Source: an uncultured Clostridia bacterium
Lineage (GTDB): Bacteria; Bacillota; Clostridia; Christensenellales; UBA1242
Reading direction: 5' to 3'
NCBI GenBank assembly: GCA_930979925.1
Contig: CAKNIB010000005.1
Span: forward strand, 19,091 to 83,090
Length of the DNA: 64,000 nt
The notes beneath the pieces were generated by a model. It had not been told where the DNA came from and did not search any database. It saw nothing but the letters and a program-made list of their open reading frames with translations. This document shows, piece by piece, positions 45,573-53,998 of this stretch (position 1 is the stretch's first letter; the number at the start of each line of letters is the position of its first letter). The position numbers and the translations under genes are program-made.

Positions 45573-46241
45573 TTATTCTTTTTCAGTACTATCTTTATAC
45601 TTATCTTTGTGTAGGTAGAAAGGCGTAACACGCTTTCCGCGATGTAAAATCTCATCGAAATTTTCTTCAGCTTGATGATGAAATAAGAGGCACTCATACT
45701 TCTGTCTATCTTCTTTGGACATGCCATATATTTTTGCATAAATTGTGTCAATATTGTCAAATTTTGTGAAAATGTATTGATTTTCACATCTATAAACAAC
45801 ATTTTGTCTCTTTTGTTGACTTTCTGTTACTGCTTTTAAAAGCTCTCCAATCTCGCCTTCAAATGTTTTAGATTTTGCGCTCAACATTTTAAGTGCATTT
45901 TCATAACATCTTCTTACGCGATTGTTGCTGCTTAAGCCTTTGCCTAGATTTTCCACATGATAGAGCGCTTTTTCTGCAAGTCCGCAATATGCCCTTTTTA
46001 AATCGTCAGGAAGCTGGCTGTAATAGGCGTGCGCAATATCAACCTCCCACCTACCATTATCATTGCGATAGATAGAAGGAACAAAAGAAACCTCTCCGTT
46101 TAACATATCGTTAAGTTTATTCTCAAGTTCGGCGTCTTTCACATCCTGCCAAATTGGTTGATTATCTAAAAGGCTGGTAATATCCTTTTTCCAATCCTCG
46201 TGCTCCTGAAAAGCTATACTTTTAACTAAAATGTTCTCCAT
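45573..46241 (-). CDS. Hypothetical protein, 222 residues
   Basis: I do not recognise it. It is a soluble, mostly helical and acidic protein with a central stretch LPDDLKRAYCGLAEKALYHV and a C-terminal SKEDRQKYECLLFHHQAEENF. No signal, membrane segment or catalytic pattern is seen. SD AAGGAG precedes the ATG. It lies about 110 nt downstream of the 46350 gene on the same strand, but a terminator separates them. The style (helical, unknown) resembles its neighbour and the 61909 protein, without clear homology. Confidence 0.7.
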   Translation of the reverse strand: MENILVKSIAFQEHEDWKKDITSLLDNQPIWQDVKDAELENKLNDMLNGEVSFVPSIYRNDNGRWEVDIAHAYYSQLPDDLKRAYCGLAEKALYHVENLGKGLSSNNRVRRCYENALKMLSAKSKTFEGEIGELLKAVTESQQKRQNVVYRCENQYIFTKFDNIDTIYAKIYGMSKEDRQKYECLLFHHQAEENFDEILHRGKRVTPFYLHKDKYKDSTEKE

Positions 46242-46302
46242 GATTTCTCCTTTGTTTACATGCTTTTATTTTATCTCAAATATAACTCTTTGTCAATATG
46301 AA

Positions 46303-46330
46303 AAACGCCATTTTTAAAAAAATGACGTTT
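46303..46330 (-). terminator. Terminator between the two hypothetical genes
   Basis: AAACGCCATTTTT / AAAAATGACGTTT stem; the mismatch becomes G-U on the minus strand. Confidence 0.7.
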
Positions 46331-46349
46331 AAAAATGTATTGTTTTAAT

Positions 46350-47057
46350 TTACTCATTCTCTGGCTCGTCAAACATCTCTGGAGATTGCTTCGAAACAAC
46401 TGTTTGAGTGAGTCTGTCAAGTGAAGCATTCATATAATCAAGTCTTGCCTGTGTAAGTTCATGCTCGCCATGTAAAGGTTTGTACTCATCGATAATAGAA
46501 GGAAGCGCTTTTCTTAAATCTTCTTCAGCTACAATTTTATGCTCTTCCAAAAATTTCTTTGCTGCCCTATTATAAGCGTCCACAATTTCTTGTGACGGTA
46601 CAAATGCTCCATACGCGCCTGTTTGCATTTGACCAACCTCAAAATCAAGAAATGGAGCTAAAAACATTAGGTCTTTTGCCACTTCATCTACTCCAATTAG
46701 CTCGGTTGGCAGATGTTGAAAGATTTGTTTTTGACTCTTTTCAGGATTGCCTCTATCATATTTCTTGGTATTTTCAGAAACCCATTTGTCGTGTATCCCT
46801 GTCAAAATTTCAATAATAGCGTCATACTTGCCCTCGCATTGTAGCTCATCCATGTGCTCCTCAATGCCCTGCATTGCCGTCACGATTGAGCTTGTTGCCC
46901 AAACATTTTTATCAATTTCTTCAAATGCCTTGTTCTCATCACCATTAAATCTATCTATAGTCTCTTGAACAAGAGCCTCAGCCTCCTCCATTGTCTTACC
47001 GTTCCAAGCAACCATGGCATATATTTGTGCTTGCAAATCAGGTCTAAATTTTTTCAT
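46350..47057 (-). CDS. Hypothetical protein, 235 residues
   Basis: I do not recognise it. It is helical and acidic (WNGKTMEEAEALVQETIDRF, ALPSIIDEYKPLHGEHELTQ), with no signal peptide, membrane helix, cysteine pattern or known motif beyond one Cys (ELQCEGKYD). SD AAGGGAGG is strong. It is divergent from the glyQS T-box unit. Its own terminator follows. Confidence 0.7.
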   Translation of the reverse strand: MKKFRPDLQAQIYAMVAWNGKTMEEAEALVQETIDRFNGDENKAFEEIDKNVWATSSIVTAMQGIEEHMDELQCEGKYDAIIEILTGIHDKWVSENTKKYDRGNPEKSQKQIFQHLPTELIGVDEVAKDLMFLAPFLDFEVGQMQTGAYGAFVPSQEIVDAYNRAAKKFLEEHKIVAEEDLRKALPSIIDEYKPLHGEHELTQARLDYMNASLDRLTQTVVSKQSPEMFDEPENE

Positions 47058-47150
47058 ATTACCTCCCTTTTATTTATGTCTGCATTGTATCACCAAACCT
47101 CACAATTGTCAATGTTATTTAAAAAAAATAGTTTAACCCTCGATTTTTAA

Positions 47151-47178
47151 TTGACTTTTTTATAAAAATACATATAAT
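47151..47178 (+). promoter_or_regulatory. Promoter of the glyQS T-box transcript
   Basis: TTGACT, 16 nt, TATAAT. The start should fall at about 47185, just before stem I. Confidence 0.78.
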
Positions 47179-47184
47179 TATTAT

Positions 47185-47375
47185 AGCAATGATGGAGATT
47201 GGCAACCTCTGGAGCTAAACGCGGGTCGGCGTAAAGACAGCAAAAAAGGTGTTAATTATAAAGTTTATTTATCAATAGATTTTAATTAAAATTATTATAA
47301 TTTAACACGAATTAGGGTGGAACAGCGGTTTGATTAATCGCCCCTATGCAAGCAGTTGCATAGGGGTTTTGTTTT
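47185..47375 (+). promoter_or_regulatory. T-box riboswitch (glycine type)
   Basis: The T-box core AGGGTGGAACAGCGG (47314-47328) pairs with ATCGCCCCT in the antiterminator. The bulge UGGA would pair with the UCCA end of uncharged tRNA-Gly, whose discriminator is U. A short stem I (47188-47250) and a long stem III (GTGTTAA/TTAACAC, about 47259-47308) precede it, the compact layout of glycine T-boxes. The competing terminator is CCCCTATGCA/TGCATAGGGG at 47341-47366, then T residues. I could not fix the specifier codon with certainty. Confidence 0.9.
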
Positions 47376-47512
47376 TAAAGAAAAATCTTTTATAACCTTA
47401 AATTTATAAAAAAATAAGGCAAAAAATGCGAATTTTTCTTTAAAAACATATAAAAAACAAGATTTTTTTTAAAAACTGAAAGATTTTACCCTAAAAAAGA
47501 AAGGAGAAAATT

Positions 47513-48886
47513 ATGGAAAATTTAACTATGGACAAAATTGTTAATCTTTGTAAAAGTCGTGGATTTGTCTTCCCTGGGAGCGAAATCTATGGCGGTTTTG
47601 CTAACACTTGGGACTTTGGCCCGGTAGGCGTTGAGCTTAAAAACAATGTTAAAAGAGCTTGGTGGAAGCGCTTTGTACAAGAGGACCCGAATACTTATGG
47701 AGTGGACGCCTCTATTCTTATGAACCCAAGAGTGTGGGAGGCAAGTGGCCATGTGGCTAGTTTTGGCGACCCTAAGATGGACTGCAAAAAATGTAAACAG
47801 CGTTTCCGTGCCGACACTTTAGTTGAAAATCACAGCAAAGGCAAGGTTTCTGCCGAGGCGATGACCAATGAGGAGCTTGAGGCATACATTGCCGAGCACC
47901 ATATTTGTTGCCCACACTGTGGCGGTTTTGACTGGACGCCAATTCGTAAGTTTAACCCTATGTTTATTACCTCTCGCGGAACACTTGAGGCTGAGGCTGA
48001 CAAGGTTTATCTTCGTCCAGAGACCTGCCAAGGCGAATATATAAACTTCTTAAATGTACAACGCACGACAAGAGCAAAAGTGCCTTTTGCTATTGCTCAA
48101 ATAGGCAAGTCATTTAGAAACGAGATTACCCCTGGTAATTTCCTATTTAGAACGATTGAGTTTGAGCAGATGGAGCTCCAAATGTTCTGCAAAGAAGACG
48201 AGTCTATGGATATTTATAACAACTACAAAGCACGAGCCATGGAGTTTGTTGAAAATCTAGGACTTAAAGAAGAGAACTTGCGTTTCCACGACCATGACAA
48301 GCTAGCTCACTATGCAAAGGCTGCCTGTGACATACAATACAACTTCCCTATTGGCTGGCAGGAGCTTAACGGCATTCACCACCGTGGGACCTGGGACCTA
48401 TCTCGACACCAAGAATACTCTGGCAAGAACATGCAATATGTTGACCCATTTACTAATGAAAAATATATACCAAATGTAATTGAGTACTCAATTGGTGCTG
48501 ACCGTTTAACTTTAGCTCTACTTTGTCAGGCATATGATGAGGAAACACTTGAAAACGGCGAAACAAGAGTTGTTATGCACCTTCATCCTGCAATAGCGCC
48601 ATACAAAGTTGCCATTCTTCCTCTTCAAAAGAACCTCTCTGAAAAAGCAAAAGAGGTTTACGCCCTCCTCTCTAAAGAATTTATGTGCGACTATGACGAG
48701 GCAGGCTCAATCGGCAAGCGCTATCGCAGGCAAGACGAGATTGGCACTCCATTCTGCGTAACCATTGACTTTGACACACTTAAAAATAACACCGTCACCA
48801 TCCGCGACCGCGACACTATGGAGCAGGTAAGGCTAAACATAGACGAACTTATCTCTTATATTGGAGAAAGAGTTAAGTTTAATTAA
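47513..48886 (+). CDS. glyQS: Glycyl-tRNA synthetase, single-chain alpha2 type
   Basis: A class II synthetase of 457 residues that charges tRNA-Gly. The start (KSRGFVFPGSEIYGG, then NTWDFGPVGVELKNN) and the zinc-like cysteines (KKCKQRF, HICCPHCGGF) are typical of the dimeric bacterial/eukaryal form. Motif 2 is IGKSFRNEITPGNFLFRTIE and motif 3 is EYSIGADRLTLALL. A C-terminal anticodon-binding domain begins with APYKVAILPL. Expression is controlled by the T-box upstream. SD AAAGGAG. Confidence 0.96.
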   Translation: MENLTMDKIVNLCKSRGFVFPGSEIYGGFANTWDFGPVGVELKNNVKRAWWKRFVQEDPNTYGVDASILMNPRVWEASGHVASFGDPKMDCKKCKQRFRADTLVENHSKGKVSAEAMTNEELEAYIAEHHICCPHCGGFDWTPIRKFNPMFITSRGTLEAEADKVYLRPETCQGEYINFLNVQRTTRAKVPFAIAQIGKSFRNEITPGNFLFRTIEFEQMELQMFCKEDESMDIYNNYKARAMEFVENLGLKEENLRFHDHDKLAHYAKAACDIQYNFPIGWQELNGIHHRGTWDLSRHQEYSGKNMQYVDPFTNEKYIPNVIEYSIGADRLTLALLCQAYDEETLENGETRVVMHLHPAIAPYKVAILPLQKNLSEKAKEVYALLSKEFMCDYDEAGSIGKRYRRQDEIGTPFCVTIDFDTLKNNTVTIRDRDTMEQVRLNIDELISYIGERVKFN

Positions 48887-48911
48887 CTAAATCTTTATGA
48901 CTTTAATCCAT

Positions 48912-48952
48912 AAAAAACACTTATTATTTATTATCAATAATAAGTGTTTTTT
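48912..48952. terminator. Bidirectional terminator
   Basis: 17-bp perfect stem AAAAAACACTTATTATT / AATAATAAGTGTTTTTT with a 7-nt loop between convergent genes. Confidence 0.92.
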
Positions 48953-48976
48953 ATTCAATAAGAGACTTTCGTAAAA

Positions 48977-49813
48977 TTAAATTATAAATTCTATATTAGT
49001 ATCACTTGTTAAAATTAATTCAATGTTAGTATCATTCGTTACTGTTATTGTATCCTCACCATTTATACTTATATTTGTGCTACCGCTTCTACTGAGTATC
49101 TGTATAACCAATTCTCTAACGTCACTAATTGTTACTTTCATTTCGGTTATACCATAAAAGTTTTCCCATAAAACTTGTTCCAAAGTTCTATCCGCCTCTA
49201 CAACTTGTAACGCCGTTCCAATTGGTAGTTCTGTTGTTAAAGTGTAAGTTTTCCCTGCCAAACTTAATACAAAGTTAAAACTAAAATCTTGTATACTTGC
49301 AGATAAATTTTTATCTAAAACTTTAAATGTTATAACATATTCTACATATTCTTTTTCGGCTGTAGCGCTTGCTGGAATTGTTACACTATCTGGGGTTTCA
49401 CCATTTGCGGTGATTACAACTTCCATATTATCATATTGCCCTTGGATATTTTCAGGTGGTAATTTTACCAACAAATCTCTCTCGGCATGTGTATTGGTAA
49501 TAGTGAAAGATAAAGTCATATCTTCCCCACTTTCATTAAATGTCAAACTTAGATCAGTCCAAGTAGCAAGTTCGGCTGTACCATCATTAGTAGCATTAAG
49601 GGTAATCTCATGCATTTTATTTGCACTATCTGCAAGGATACCATTTGTTACAATACCTTGCGAAATCGTAGCTTGCACATCTAACGCTTCAAAAGACACT
49701 GAGCCACCAATATTAAGAGTTACTTGTTCTGCAGAAAAAACCGCTCCAAACATTATACCGAGTACTAGGATAAATGCAGAAATGCAAGATATTAATTTCA
49801 TTTTCATGCTCAT
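48977..49813 (-). CDS. Secreted beta-rich protein, unknown function
   Basis: A protein of 278 residues. The signal peptide (KLISCISAFILVLGIMFGAVFSA) is followed by a mature part with alternating beta patterns (TLNIGGSVSFEALDVQATIS, DMTLSFTITNTHAERDLLVK) like one or two Ig-type sandwiches. The layout recalls TasA/camelysin-like and pilin-like surface subunits, but the typical SipW context is missing. No anchor is seen at the C-terminus, which ends in repeated TNIELILTSDTNIEFII. SD is GGAGG. Function not assigned. Confidence 0.75.
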   Translation of the reverse strand: MSMKMKLISCISAFILVLGIMFGAVFSAEQVTLNIGGSVSFEALDVQATISQGIVTNGILADSANKMHEITLNATNDGTAELATWTDLSLTFNESGEDMTLSFTITNTHAERDLLVKLPPENIQGQYDNMEVVITANGETPDSVTIPASATAEKEYVEYVITFKVLDKNLSASIQDFSFNFVLSLAGKTYTLTTELPIGTALQVVEADRTLEQVLWENFYGITEMKVTISDVRELVIQILSRSGSTNISINGEDTITVTNDTNIELILTSDTNIEFII

Positions 49814-49918
49814 ACTAATATATCCTCCTCTTTAGTATCTACATAATTAACTAAAAAATTCTACTTTTTAACAGTTTACACTAATATTATACTATTTTAA
49901 AATTTTGTTGTAATTTAG

Positions 49919-49993
49919 GTGACGTCACTATAGCGTCATTTTATATAACAAATTTTAAAAATTTAATATTTGCTAAATTTGCGCCTTCGGCGC
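49919..49993. other. Palindrome and GC hairpin in the 49.9-50.2 kb spacer
   Basis: A 10-bp palindrome GTGACGTCAC (49919-49928) and a hairpin GCGCC-TTC-GGCGC (49981-49993) stand out in AT-rich DNA. The 400-bp spacer between 49813 and 50222 holds these, the poly-C repeat and the XRE operator, and no other gene. Confidence 0.6.
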
Positions 49994-50044
49994 GGGCTAA
50001 AAATTAGAAAAATTATATCTATATTTTTAGTGATACTTTATATT

Positions 50045-50097
50045 ACCCCCCCCTGAATTTTTTGTCAAGCAAAATGACGGCAATTTTTAAATGTTTG
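50045..50097. repeat. Dispersed C8-containing repeat, copy A
   Basis: ACCCCCCCC then TGAATTTTTTGTCAAG, AAAATGACGGCA and TTTTTAAA. About 50 bp match copy B at 60260-60309. TTGTCA and a T/A-rich hexamer 17 nt later look like a weak promoter within it. Confidence 0.8.
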
Positions 50098-50167
50098 GCA
50101 TTTTTTTGTTGCTGGGTATTATAATCTTATTTTTAGCATAAATTTTTAAACTTTATTTTATTATACT

Positions 50168-50203
50168 AGATATTTTGTCTAGTGTAAAGATATTTTGTCT
50201 AGT
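50168..50203 (+). promoter_or_regulatory. Operator repeats upstream of the XRE gene
   Basis: AGATATTTTGTCTAGT occurs twice with a 20-bp period (50168, 50188). The first copy completes an inverted repeat ACTAGA-N7-TCTAGT. Spacing of two helical turns suits a dimeric XRE repressor acting on its own promoter. Confidence 0.72.
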
Positions 50204-50221
50204 TTTGCATAAAATTTTTAT

Positions 50222-50427
50222 ATGGATAAAATTTTTTGTGACAATTTGAAATATTTAAGAAAAGAGTTGGACTTACGCAAAAGCAAGTGGCAAAAAAGCT
50301 CGGAGTTGTTGAAAGTTGTTATGCAAATTGGGAGCAAGGACGAACTGAGCCCTCTATTGCAATGCTTAGAAAACTATCTAAAATTTTTAAAGTTAGTATT
50401 GATGAAATGATAAATAATACCATTTAA
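50222..50427 (+). pseudogene. XRE family HTH regulator split by a frameshift
   Basis: ATG 50222 begins DKIFCDNLKYLRKE, the usual first helix of an XRE repressor. The HTH itself continues in the -1 frame: GLTQKQVAKKLGV, CYANWEQGRTEPSIAML and FKVSIDEMINNTI, ending at TAA 50427. One missing base just after GAG (about 50262) joins the two. The complete product would be about 68 residues, a minimal repressor. The track ORF 50222-50410 is the wrong frame beyond residue 16. The start lies 6 nt after TAAAAT, so it is predicted leaderless, and operator-like repeats lie just upstream. Confidence 0.8.
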
Positions 50428-50504
50428 CTTATTTTTTAAATTATTCTTTTTATATTTAGGATTTTAACAAAAACAATAATATTTTTTTAAAATTTATTCT
50501 ATAA

Positions 50505-50542
50505 AAAAATAATGTATCTTTAATCTGTGATACATTATTTTT
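50505..50542. terminator. Terminator between XRE and metallopeptidase genes
   Basis: AAAAATAATGTATC / GATACATTATTTTT, 14 bp, 10-nt loop, T run both ways. Confidence 0.88.
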
Positions 50543-50556
50543 GTTTTTAAATATTT

Positions 50557-51279
50557 CTAATCTCGCTTCGTCCACATGAGCATTAGGAAGAGGAAACGGA
50601 GAAAGTATGCCATGGAGACTAAGAGTGAGGCCACATAAGTTAATGCGGCGGCGTTTAGTACTTTGTCTGTTGCCTGTACCTCGGCGTCTGAGGTAGCTCC
50701 TAAGCGAACGAGCATATCTTTTGCACGTGAAGAGGCGTTAACCTCGACAGGAAGAGTTACTAAATTGGCAATCACTGCCACTGCGTAGAGTGCAACTGAG
50801 ATATATATTACAAGTGGACCTGCAATGCCAAGTAAAAAGATTTGCAAAAGTATTCCTACAATTAAAAGTGGCATTAAAAGGCGAGAGACTAAGTTACTTA
50901 CCTTAACGACCGTCTGTCTAACCTTAAAAGGTGCATAATTTTCAGCATGTTGCATAGCGTGACCAAACTCATGTGCGACTACCGCTTGAGCAGCGATTGA
51001 CTTATTATTAAAATTTGCCTGCGAGATATTTATTGACTTATCTGTTGGGTCATAGTGGTCGGTTAGCTTGCCTTGACACTGTCTAACTTGAAGATAGAGA
51101 CCGGTCTCCTCTGAAAGTTTCTCGGCAAGTTCGGCGCCCGTCATGTCAAGAGAAGAGCCTAGCCTGCTATACTCGTCATAAGCGCTATTTACCTTGGTTT
51201 GTGCGACAAGTGCGATTATTATTGAAATTATTATTACTACGCCTGAGATGATGTATCCGATATAGTAGCCAAAATCCAT
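50557..51279 (-). CDS. YugP-type neutral zinc metallopeptidase, membrane
   Basis: A protein of 240 residues. The zinc motif is VVAHEFGHAMQHAEN (HExxH). An N-terminal membrane helix and two or three more after the motif (LLMPLLIVGILLQIFLLGIA, LVIYISVALYAVAVIANLV) place the active site at the membrane. A TDKVLNAAALTYVASLLVS segment closes the family pattern. The substrate is unknown. It follows its paralogue by 12 nt with SD AAGGAGG, forming a two-gene operon. Confidence 0.87.
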   Translation of the reverse strand: MDFGYYIGYIISGVVIIISIIIALVAQTKVNSAYDEYSRLGSSLDMTGAELAEKLSEETGLYLQVRQCQGKLTDHYDPTDKSINISQANFNNKSIAAQAVVAHEFGHAMQHAENYAPFKVRQTVVKVSNLVSRLLMPLLIVGILLQIFLLGIAGPLVIYISVALYAVAVIANLVTLPVEVNASSRAKDMLVRLGATSDAEVQATDKVLNAAALTYVASLLVSMAYFLRFLFLMLMWTKRD

Positions 51280-51291
51280 ATAAACCTCCTT

Positions 51292-51999
51292 TTAAAAGAG
51301 CTTTGATTTTTTTGAGAGCATGGTCCAGCCTAAGATAGCCCTCAAGAAATCTGCCCAATATGTCAGCCTTGCGTCCTTTAAAAAGCGCTTGGCTTTTTTC
51401 ATTTCGTCATCTGTAAGATAGTCTTTGAGCATAACTATTGCCTTTTTTGATGCATCCTTCTCAATAGAAATTGTAAAAAGTTTATTAAAAAGTGCTAGTA
51501 GAAATATACCCCCGCCCACACCTAAGAGTACAAGCCCATAAGTCAAGAGTGATGGAAAAAAGAGAAGAACTACGCCAGCAATTAGTACAAGAGGTAGCAA
51601 CACGCCAAGAGCTTTGCCTAAAATTCTTAAGACTTTGAGGACTTTTAGTTTCTTGCCTTCGATGTCCTGTTTGGCGTGACCGAGCTCGTGTGCTACGATG
51701 GTGATTGAGGCAATAGAGCGACTATTTATCGTTTTAGTAGACAAAAATATCTTACCATTACTGTATGCGTCGCCTGCTAGTTGAGATATTTGGATAACCT
51801 TTATTTTATTTGAAAACGTCTTGTAATTTATCTCTCCTACAAAGTCAAGTGTAGTTAGTCCGGTTGAGACCATTTCTTTATCAAGTGCGTTATAGCGGTC
51901 TAAAAATCTGTCATAAGCATTATTTGCGATTGACAAAAGAAAGCAAAGAAGAACTGCGAAAGCTATAACTGCTATAATGATTATCCATGTTGTGCTCAT
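51292..51999 (-). CDS. YugP-type neutral zinc metallopeptidase paralogue
   Basis: A protein of 235 residues. The zinc motif is IVAHELGHAKQDIEG. Layout matches the next gene: N-terminal helix (WIIIIAVIAFAVLLCFLLSI), peptidase domain, then helices LGVLLPLVLIAGVVLLFF and YGLVLLGVGGGIFLLAL, and a RLTYWADFLRAILGW ending. The two differ enough to be old duplicates. First gene of the operon. Its ATG lies 6 nt after TACAAT with no SD, so the mRNA is predicted leaderless, while the second gene has a strong SD. Confidence 0.87.
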   Translation of the reverse strand: MSTTWIIIIAVIAFAVLLCFLLSIANNAYDRFLDRYNALDKEMVSTGLTTLDFVGEINYKTFSNKIKVIQISQLAGDAYSNGKIFLSTKTINSRSIASITIVAHELGHAKQDIEGKKLKVLKVLRILGKALGVLLPLVLIAGVVLLFFPSLLTYGLVLLGVGGGIFLLALFNKLFTISIEKDASKKAIVMLKDYLTDDEMKKAKRFLKDARLTYWADFLRAILGWTMLSKKSKLF

Positions 52000-52005
52000 G
52001 ATAAT

Positions 52006-52034
52006 ATTGTATATTTTTTAAAGAAAATTATCAA
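52006..52034 (-). promoter_or_regulatory. Promoter of the metallopeptidase operon (predicted leaderless)
   Basis: Minus strand TTGATA, 17 nt, TACAAT, 6 nt to ATG 51999. Confidence 0.75.
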
Positions 52035-52100
52035 GTGATTGATTGAAATTTGATAAAAATAACCTTTTTTAGAGCGAAAATACCTATTTCTATTTAAAAT

Positions 52101-53996
52101 TTAAGTTATTAACACTATGGTTGTGCCTACCTGGATTGAGGTGTTTGGAGGTGGAAGCTGAGCGGTTACATATTCGCCCTCGCCGTCTAGCTCGTAGTAA
52201 AGACCGATTTTCTTAAGCTCTACCGCGGCGTCAGTTAGGCTTAGTCCGACAAGGTTCGGCATTGTTACATACTCGGTCACAACGCTTGGGTCCTGCTTTT
52301 CTTCGTTTAAATAATCAAATAGCTCTGTGAAAATTATTTTGCCATATGGCGCTGCAACTATGCTTCCATAGTAAGCGCCTGCTCCTGGCTCGTCAACCAT
52401 GACAAAAACAAGATATTCTGGATTATCTGCCGGATAAGTGCCTATAAAACTTGAGATATATTTGCCTTGGTCTATACCTCCGCTCTCGCTATACTTTTGT
52501 GCGGTACCCGTCTTGCCACCAACATTGTAACCCTCGACAAATGTATATTTACCTGTTTTATTTTCTGCCCCTTCAAGAAGACTGTTGACTATTGCCGAGG
52601 TCTGCGCGCTTACCAAGTTTTGAGTGCGAGTGGTGCTTTCAAACTCGGTTGTCTCGCTATCCTTTGACACAGACTTTAATATGCGAGGCTGGTTATACGT
52701 TCCGCCATTGATTATACCAGCTACCGCCGTCAAAAGCTGGATAGGAGTAAGAGCGACTGCATGACCAAAGCCCATTCTAGCAAGGTCGACATTTTTGACA
52801 AGCGACTTTGCCATCAGCATTCCACTGCCCTCGCCCGCTATATCAATTCCCGTTTTAACGCCTAAGCCAAACTTTGTCATATACTCATAAAAACGGTCAA
52901 CACCAAGCCTTAGTGCAAGGTCCATAAAGCAACAGTTGCAAGAGTTTGAAAAAGCTTCGGCTAGTGTCTGATTGCCATGACCTATCGTTCTCCAGCATCG
53001 TATGCGGACACCGTCTATTATCCTGTAACCTGGGCAATAGAAGGTATCATCCAAACTGCATACGCCAGCCTCCAAAGCGGCAGCAACCGTTAAAATCTTG
53101 AAAGTAGAGCCGGGCTCATAGATATCGGTGACAAGTTTTACTCGGCTTTGGTCAAAGAGCGCCTCAAGGTCATCACGTGGAACATCATTGAGGTCAAAGC
53201 TTGGCTTATTGGACAGCGCCAAAATCTCCCCCGTCTTGGCATTCATTATCATGCCGGCAACCCCTTTTGCTTTCTGCTCTTCCATGATTTGCTCAAGAGT
53301 TTGCTCAACTATCAGTTGCATTTTACTGTCTATGGTCAGCGTCAAATTACTACCCGCGCTTGCTGGATAGTAGTACCTTAGGCTACCACCTATCTCTTTA
53401 CCTTGAAGGTCGCTTTGCACATAGCTATAGCCGTCACTGCCTTTGAGATAATCATTGTAGTACGCTTCGACCCCTGTCTGTCCCACATTATCAACGCTGA
53501 TAAAGCCTAAAACTTGAGTGAGTAGGTTGCCATTTGGATAATATCTATCACTATTCTCGGCAAGATACACTCCGTCTAGTTTGTAATTATATATAATCTC
53601 GGCAGTTTCTCCGTCTACCTGCATTTTAATAAGCACTTCGCTTACCTTTCTATTTGACACTTTTTGATAAACGGTAGAAAAATCAAGGTCTAATGTCTGA
53701 GAGAGAAGAGTTGCTGTCTTACTTGGTGAAGTTACCTCTCTTGCTCTGACATAGACATTGTAAGTTGTGTAACTGACAGCGAGCGTCGAGCCCGTCCTAT
53801 CATATATACTGCCACGTGGTGCAACTATGGCAAGGTCTCTTGTCCACTGGTCAGTTGCGCGAAGTTGAAGGCTGGAACCATTTACTATCTGCAAGACAAA
53901 CAGCCTTACCACAAGAGCACAAAAAATAAAGGATATACACAGTAGCACTGCGAGTATCCTTTTTTTAAGTGAAAATAATGTAAAATATTTTTGCAA
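52101..53996 (-). CDS. Division/sporulation class B penicillin-binding protein with PASTA domain
   Basis: A protein of 631 residues, PBP2x/FtsI/SpoVD type transpeptidase. One N-terminal membrane helix, a dimerisation domain, then catalytic motifs: PGSTFKI (Ser about 297), SNSCNCCF (SxN, about 353) and GGKTGTAQKY (about 495). One C-terminal PASTA domain (VVTEYVTMPNLVGLSLTDAA) ends the protein. It crosslinks septal peptidoglycan. It starts at TTG 53996, whose SD GGAGG lies inside the end of the upstream FtsL-like gene (2 nt apart). Whether it is FtsI or SpoVD cannot be told from sequence alone. Confidence 0.93.
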   Translation of the reverse strand: MQKYFTLFSLKKRILAVLLCISFIFCALVVRLFVLQIVNGSSLQLRATDQWTRDLAIVAPRGSIYDRTGSTLAVSYTTYNVYVRAREVTSPSKTATLLSQTLDLDFSTVYQKVSNRKVSEVLIKMQVDGETAEIIYNYKLDGVYLAENSDRYYPNGNLLTQVLGFISVDNVGQTGVEAYYNDYLKGSDGYSYVQSDLQGKEIGGSLRYYYPASAGSNLTLTIDSKMQLIVEQTLEQIMEEQKAKGVAGMIMNAKTGEILALSNKPSFDLNDVPRDDLEALFDQSRVKLVTDIYEPGSTFKILTVAAALEAGVCSLDDTFYCPGYRIIDGVRIRCWRTIGHGNQTLAEAFSNSCNCCFMDLALRLGVDRFYEYMTKFGLGVKTGIDIAGEGSGMLMAKSLVKNVDLARMGFGHAVALTPIQLLTAVAGIINGGTYNQPRILKSVSKDSETTEFESTTRTQNLVSAQTSAIVNSLLEGAENKTGKYTFVEGYNVGGKTGTAQKYSESGGIDQGKYISSFIGTYPADNPEYLVFVMVDEPGAGAYYGSIVAAPYGKIIFTELFDYLNEEKQDPSVVTEYVTMPNLVGLSLTDAAVELKKIGLYYELDGEGEYVTAQLPPPNTSIQVGTTIVLIT

Positions 53997-53998
53997 GG

